NCBI GenBank assembly: GCA_947584825.1
Contig: CANPWR010000063.1
Coordinates: 1 to 7,596, forward strand
Direction of reading: 5' to 3'
Source of the DNA: an uncultured Clostridia bacterium
Lineage (GTDB): Bacteria; Bacillota; Clostridia; Oscillospirales; Ruminococcaceae
DNA length: 7,596 bases
Within the stretch, counting starts at the first letter, position 1. Each line of letters opens with the position of its first letter. A program made the position numbers and the translations under genes. The notes below the pieces were generated by a model, which had not been told where the DNA came from, did not search any database, and saw only the letters and a list, made by a program, of their open reading frames with translations. Positions 6,781-7,596 of this stretch are shown in pieces.

Positions 6781-7230
6781 CTAATTGCTGAAATACTTTT
6801 CATCCAAATTCTTTGCTACAAGCTCAACCAACTCAACGCATGGTCTTTTTTTATAATAACCATCCGTTCTGATTTCTGGAATCGGATTATCCGCTCCCTT
6901 TTTTGAAAGTCCCAAAAGCTCACGGCATATGATCGAACCGTTTTGCTTTTTGAACTCCCCAGCTAACTCCTGAATGTTTTTATAATGCTCGGCTTTTGCT
7001 TTGTTATCTTTCGCATCATAGCCGCCTTCTAACATTCCAAGAACCATAAATGCTCCTGTCAAAGCACCGCAGACCTCTCTCAGTCTTCCCATACCTCCGC
7101 CAAATGACGACGAAATCTTAAGAGCAGTATCCAACTCAAGCCCAAGCTCGTCGGCATAAGCTCCGAAAACCGCCTGAGAACAGTTATATCCGCTTTTGAA
7201 AAGCTCAACAGCTTTTTTAGAATGGTCCAT
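6781..7230 (-). CDS. C_GCAxxG_C_C family redox-type cysteine protein
   Basis: Small soluble protein of 149 residues belonging to the C_GCAxxG_C_C family, named after its spaced conserved cysteines; the family is common in anaerobes and its biochemical role is not settled, although metal or redox cofactor binding is often proposed. All four family cysteines are present: C17 in GYNCSQAVFGAYADELG, C54 in the VCGALTGAFMVLG core, C102 in ICRELLG and C131 in RPCVELVE. A Gly-rich stretch, SSFGGGMGRLREVCG (41-55), precedes the second cysteine. There is no signal peptide or membrane helix. The start is set by AAAGGAG 6 nt upstream, and the stop is TAG. It is convergent with the YitT-family gene and divergent from a short-chain dehydrogenase, and has its own promoter. 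The family call is strong; no specific reaction can be assigned. Confidence 0.9.
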   Translation of the reverse strand: MDHSKKAVELFKSGYNCSQAVFGAYADELGLELDTALKISSSFGGGMGRLREVCGALTGAFMVLGMLEGGYDAKDNKAKAEHYKNIQELAGEFKKQNGSIICRELLGLSKKGADNPIPEIRTDGYYKKRPCVELVELVAKNLDEKYFSN

Positions 7231-7236
7231 AAATAT

Positions 7237-7243
7237 CTCCTTT
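7237..7243 (-). promoter_or_regulatory. Ribosome binding site of the C_GCAxxG_C_C gene
   Basis: On the minus strand, AAAGGAG lies 6 nt before the ATG whose first base is 7230. It is a strong site and confirms the start. Confidence 0.85.
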
Positions 7244-7276
7244 CAAAATGTTAAAATCAATCTATGTAACTAATAT

Positions 7277-7305
7277 ATTATATACCGCAAAATGTAAATT
7301 GTAAA
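7277..7305 (-). promoter_or_regulatory. Sigma-A-type promoter of the C_GCAxxG_C_C gene
   Basis: Read on the minus strand, TTTACA (plus-strand 7300-7305, five of six) is followed after 17 nt by a perfect TATAAT (plus-strand 7277-7282). Transcription would start near 7270, giving a leader of about 40 nt that includes the ribosome binding site. The -35 box lies in a 7-bp tandem repeat (TGTAAAT twice, 7293-7306). Confidence 0.65.
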
Positions 7306-7364
7306 TGGCAGTTACTTTATTTATTAATACTAATTTTATATGAAATAATTGTTGATTTATTTTC

Positions 7365-7393
7365 TTGTAAAATTAAGCATTTCGGGTTATAAT
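7365..7393 (+). promoter_or_regulatory. Sigma-A-type promoter of the short-chain dehydrogenase gene
   Basis: TTGTAA (7365-7370, four of six) and a perfect TATAAT (7388-7393) are 17 nt apart. The expected start near 7400 leaves a leader of about 30 nt. The -35 boxes of this promoter and the minus-strand one are about 60 bp apart, so the two could share upstream regulation. A 10-bp AT palindrome (TTTTATAAAA, 7396-7405) overlaps the expected start but is probably low-complexity chance. Confidence 0.62.
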
Positions 7394-7416
7394 AATTTTA
7401 TAAAATATCTTCAGAA

Positions 7417-7423
7417 AGAAGGA
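7417..7423 (+). promoter_or_regulatory. Ribosome binding site of the short-chain dehydrogenase gene
   Basis: AGAAGGA lies 6 nt before ATG 7430. It supports a real gene start, although only 55 codons of the gene are in the window. Confidence 0.75.
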
Positions 7424-7429
7424 CTTTTT

Positions 7430-7596
7430 ATGAAAACAGCACTTGTTACCGGAGCAAGTTCGGGAATAGGATATGAAATGTCAAGGATTTTGAGCCATTT
7501 GGGATATGAGCTTATTCTTGTTGCCCGCCGTGAAAGCAGACTTTTGAAGCTTCAAAAGCTTCTCAAAACACATTCTGAAATCATTACCTGCGACTT
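7430..7596 (+). CDS. Short-chain dehydrogenase/reductase, 3' partial
   Basis: Only the first 55 codons are present; the frame is still open at the right edge. It begins MKTALVTGASSGIGYEMSRI, the start of a Rossmann fold with the cofactor-binding TGxxxGxG motif at residues 7-14. The second strand, LILVARRESRL (about residues 28-38), ends in Arg-Arg, which in this family usually favours NADP(H) over NAD(H). The final visible residues TCD match the third strand, where an Asp contacts the adenine ring. The catalytic Ser-Tyr-Lys residues lie outside the window, so neither activity nor substrate can be judged. The gene has its own promoter and ribosome binding site, and is divergent from the C_GCAxxG_C_C gene. 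The superfamily call is secure; subgroup and function are open. Confidence 0.88.
   Translation, partial: MKTALVTGASSGIGYEMSRILSHLGYELILVARRESRLLKLQKLLKTHSEIITCD

Noticed and set aside
1..7596. Possible novel defence, mobile or toxin-antitoxin system
   Set aside because: Every substantial reading frame belongs to a recognisable family, the intergenic gaps are under 200 nt, and no integrase, transposase, phage gene, long terminal repeat or CRISPR-like periodic repeat is visible.

Overview
The window looks like an ordinary chromosomal segment from a low-GC Firmicute of the Clostridia, most likely an Oscillospirales/Ruminococcaceae-type gut anaerobe. The reasons are strong AGGAGG-type ribosome binding sites, AT-rich intergenic DNA, a glmU-pth-mfd gene order recalling the Bacillus/Clostridium housekeeping cluster, and YitT-family and C_GCAxxG_C_C-family proteins typical of these anaerobes. 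The assignment rests on gene content and style only, not on a marker gene.

Positions 1-5754 hold three same-strand housekeeping genes. They are glmU (cell-wall precursor UDP-GlcNAc; about ten N-terminal codons lie outside the window), pth (peptidyl-tRNA hydrolase, with an N-terminal extension) and mfd (transcription-repair coupling factor). The glmU-pth gap (126 nt) and the pth-mfd gap (39 nt) each hold an inverted repeat that does not look like a normal intrinsic terminator. In Bacillus the same row contains prs and ctc between glmU and pth; they are absent here. Next comes a YitT-family membrane protein on the same strand. Its best start is ATG 5834, five codons downstream of the longest reading frame, because the longer start would overlap the Shine-Dalgarno sequence.

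The right end has a different layout. A C_GCAxxG_C_C-family cysteine protein lies on the minus strand, convergent with the YitT gene. The 95-nt gap between them holds a nested, two-way hairpin region that probably ends transcription from both sides. A 199-nt intergenic region follows with two good divergent sigma-70/sigma-A-type promoters, one for the cysteine protein and one for a short-chain dehydrogenase cut off by the right edge of the window.

I see no CRISPR array, tRNA, rRNA, insertion sequence, phage gene, toxin-antitoxin pair or defence system. No intergenic stretch exceeds 200 nt. The points worth a second look are modest: the convergent structured element with a duplicated pairing arm, the hairpins inside the housekeeping row, the unusual NFG motif and extension in Pth, and the divergent pairing of the cysteine protein with the dehydrogenase. 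I found no convincing evidence of a new biological system.
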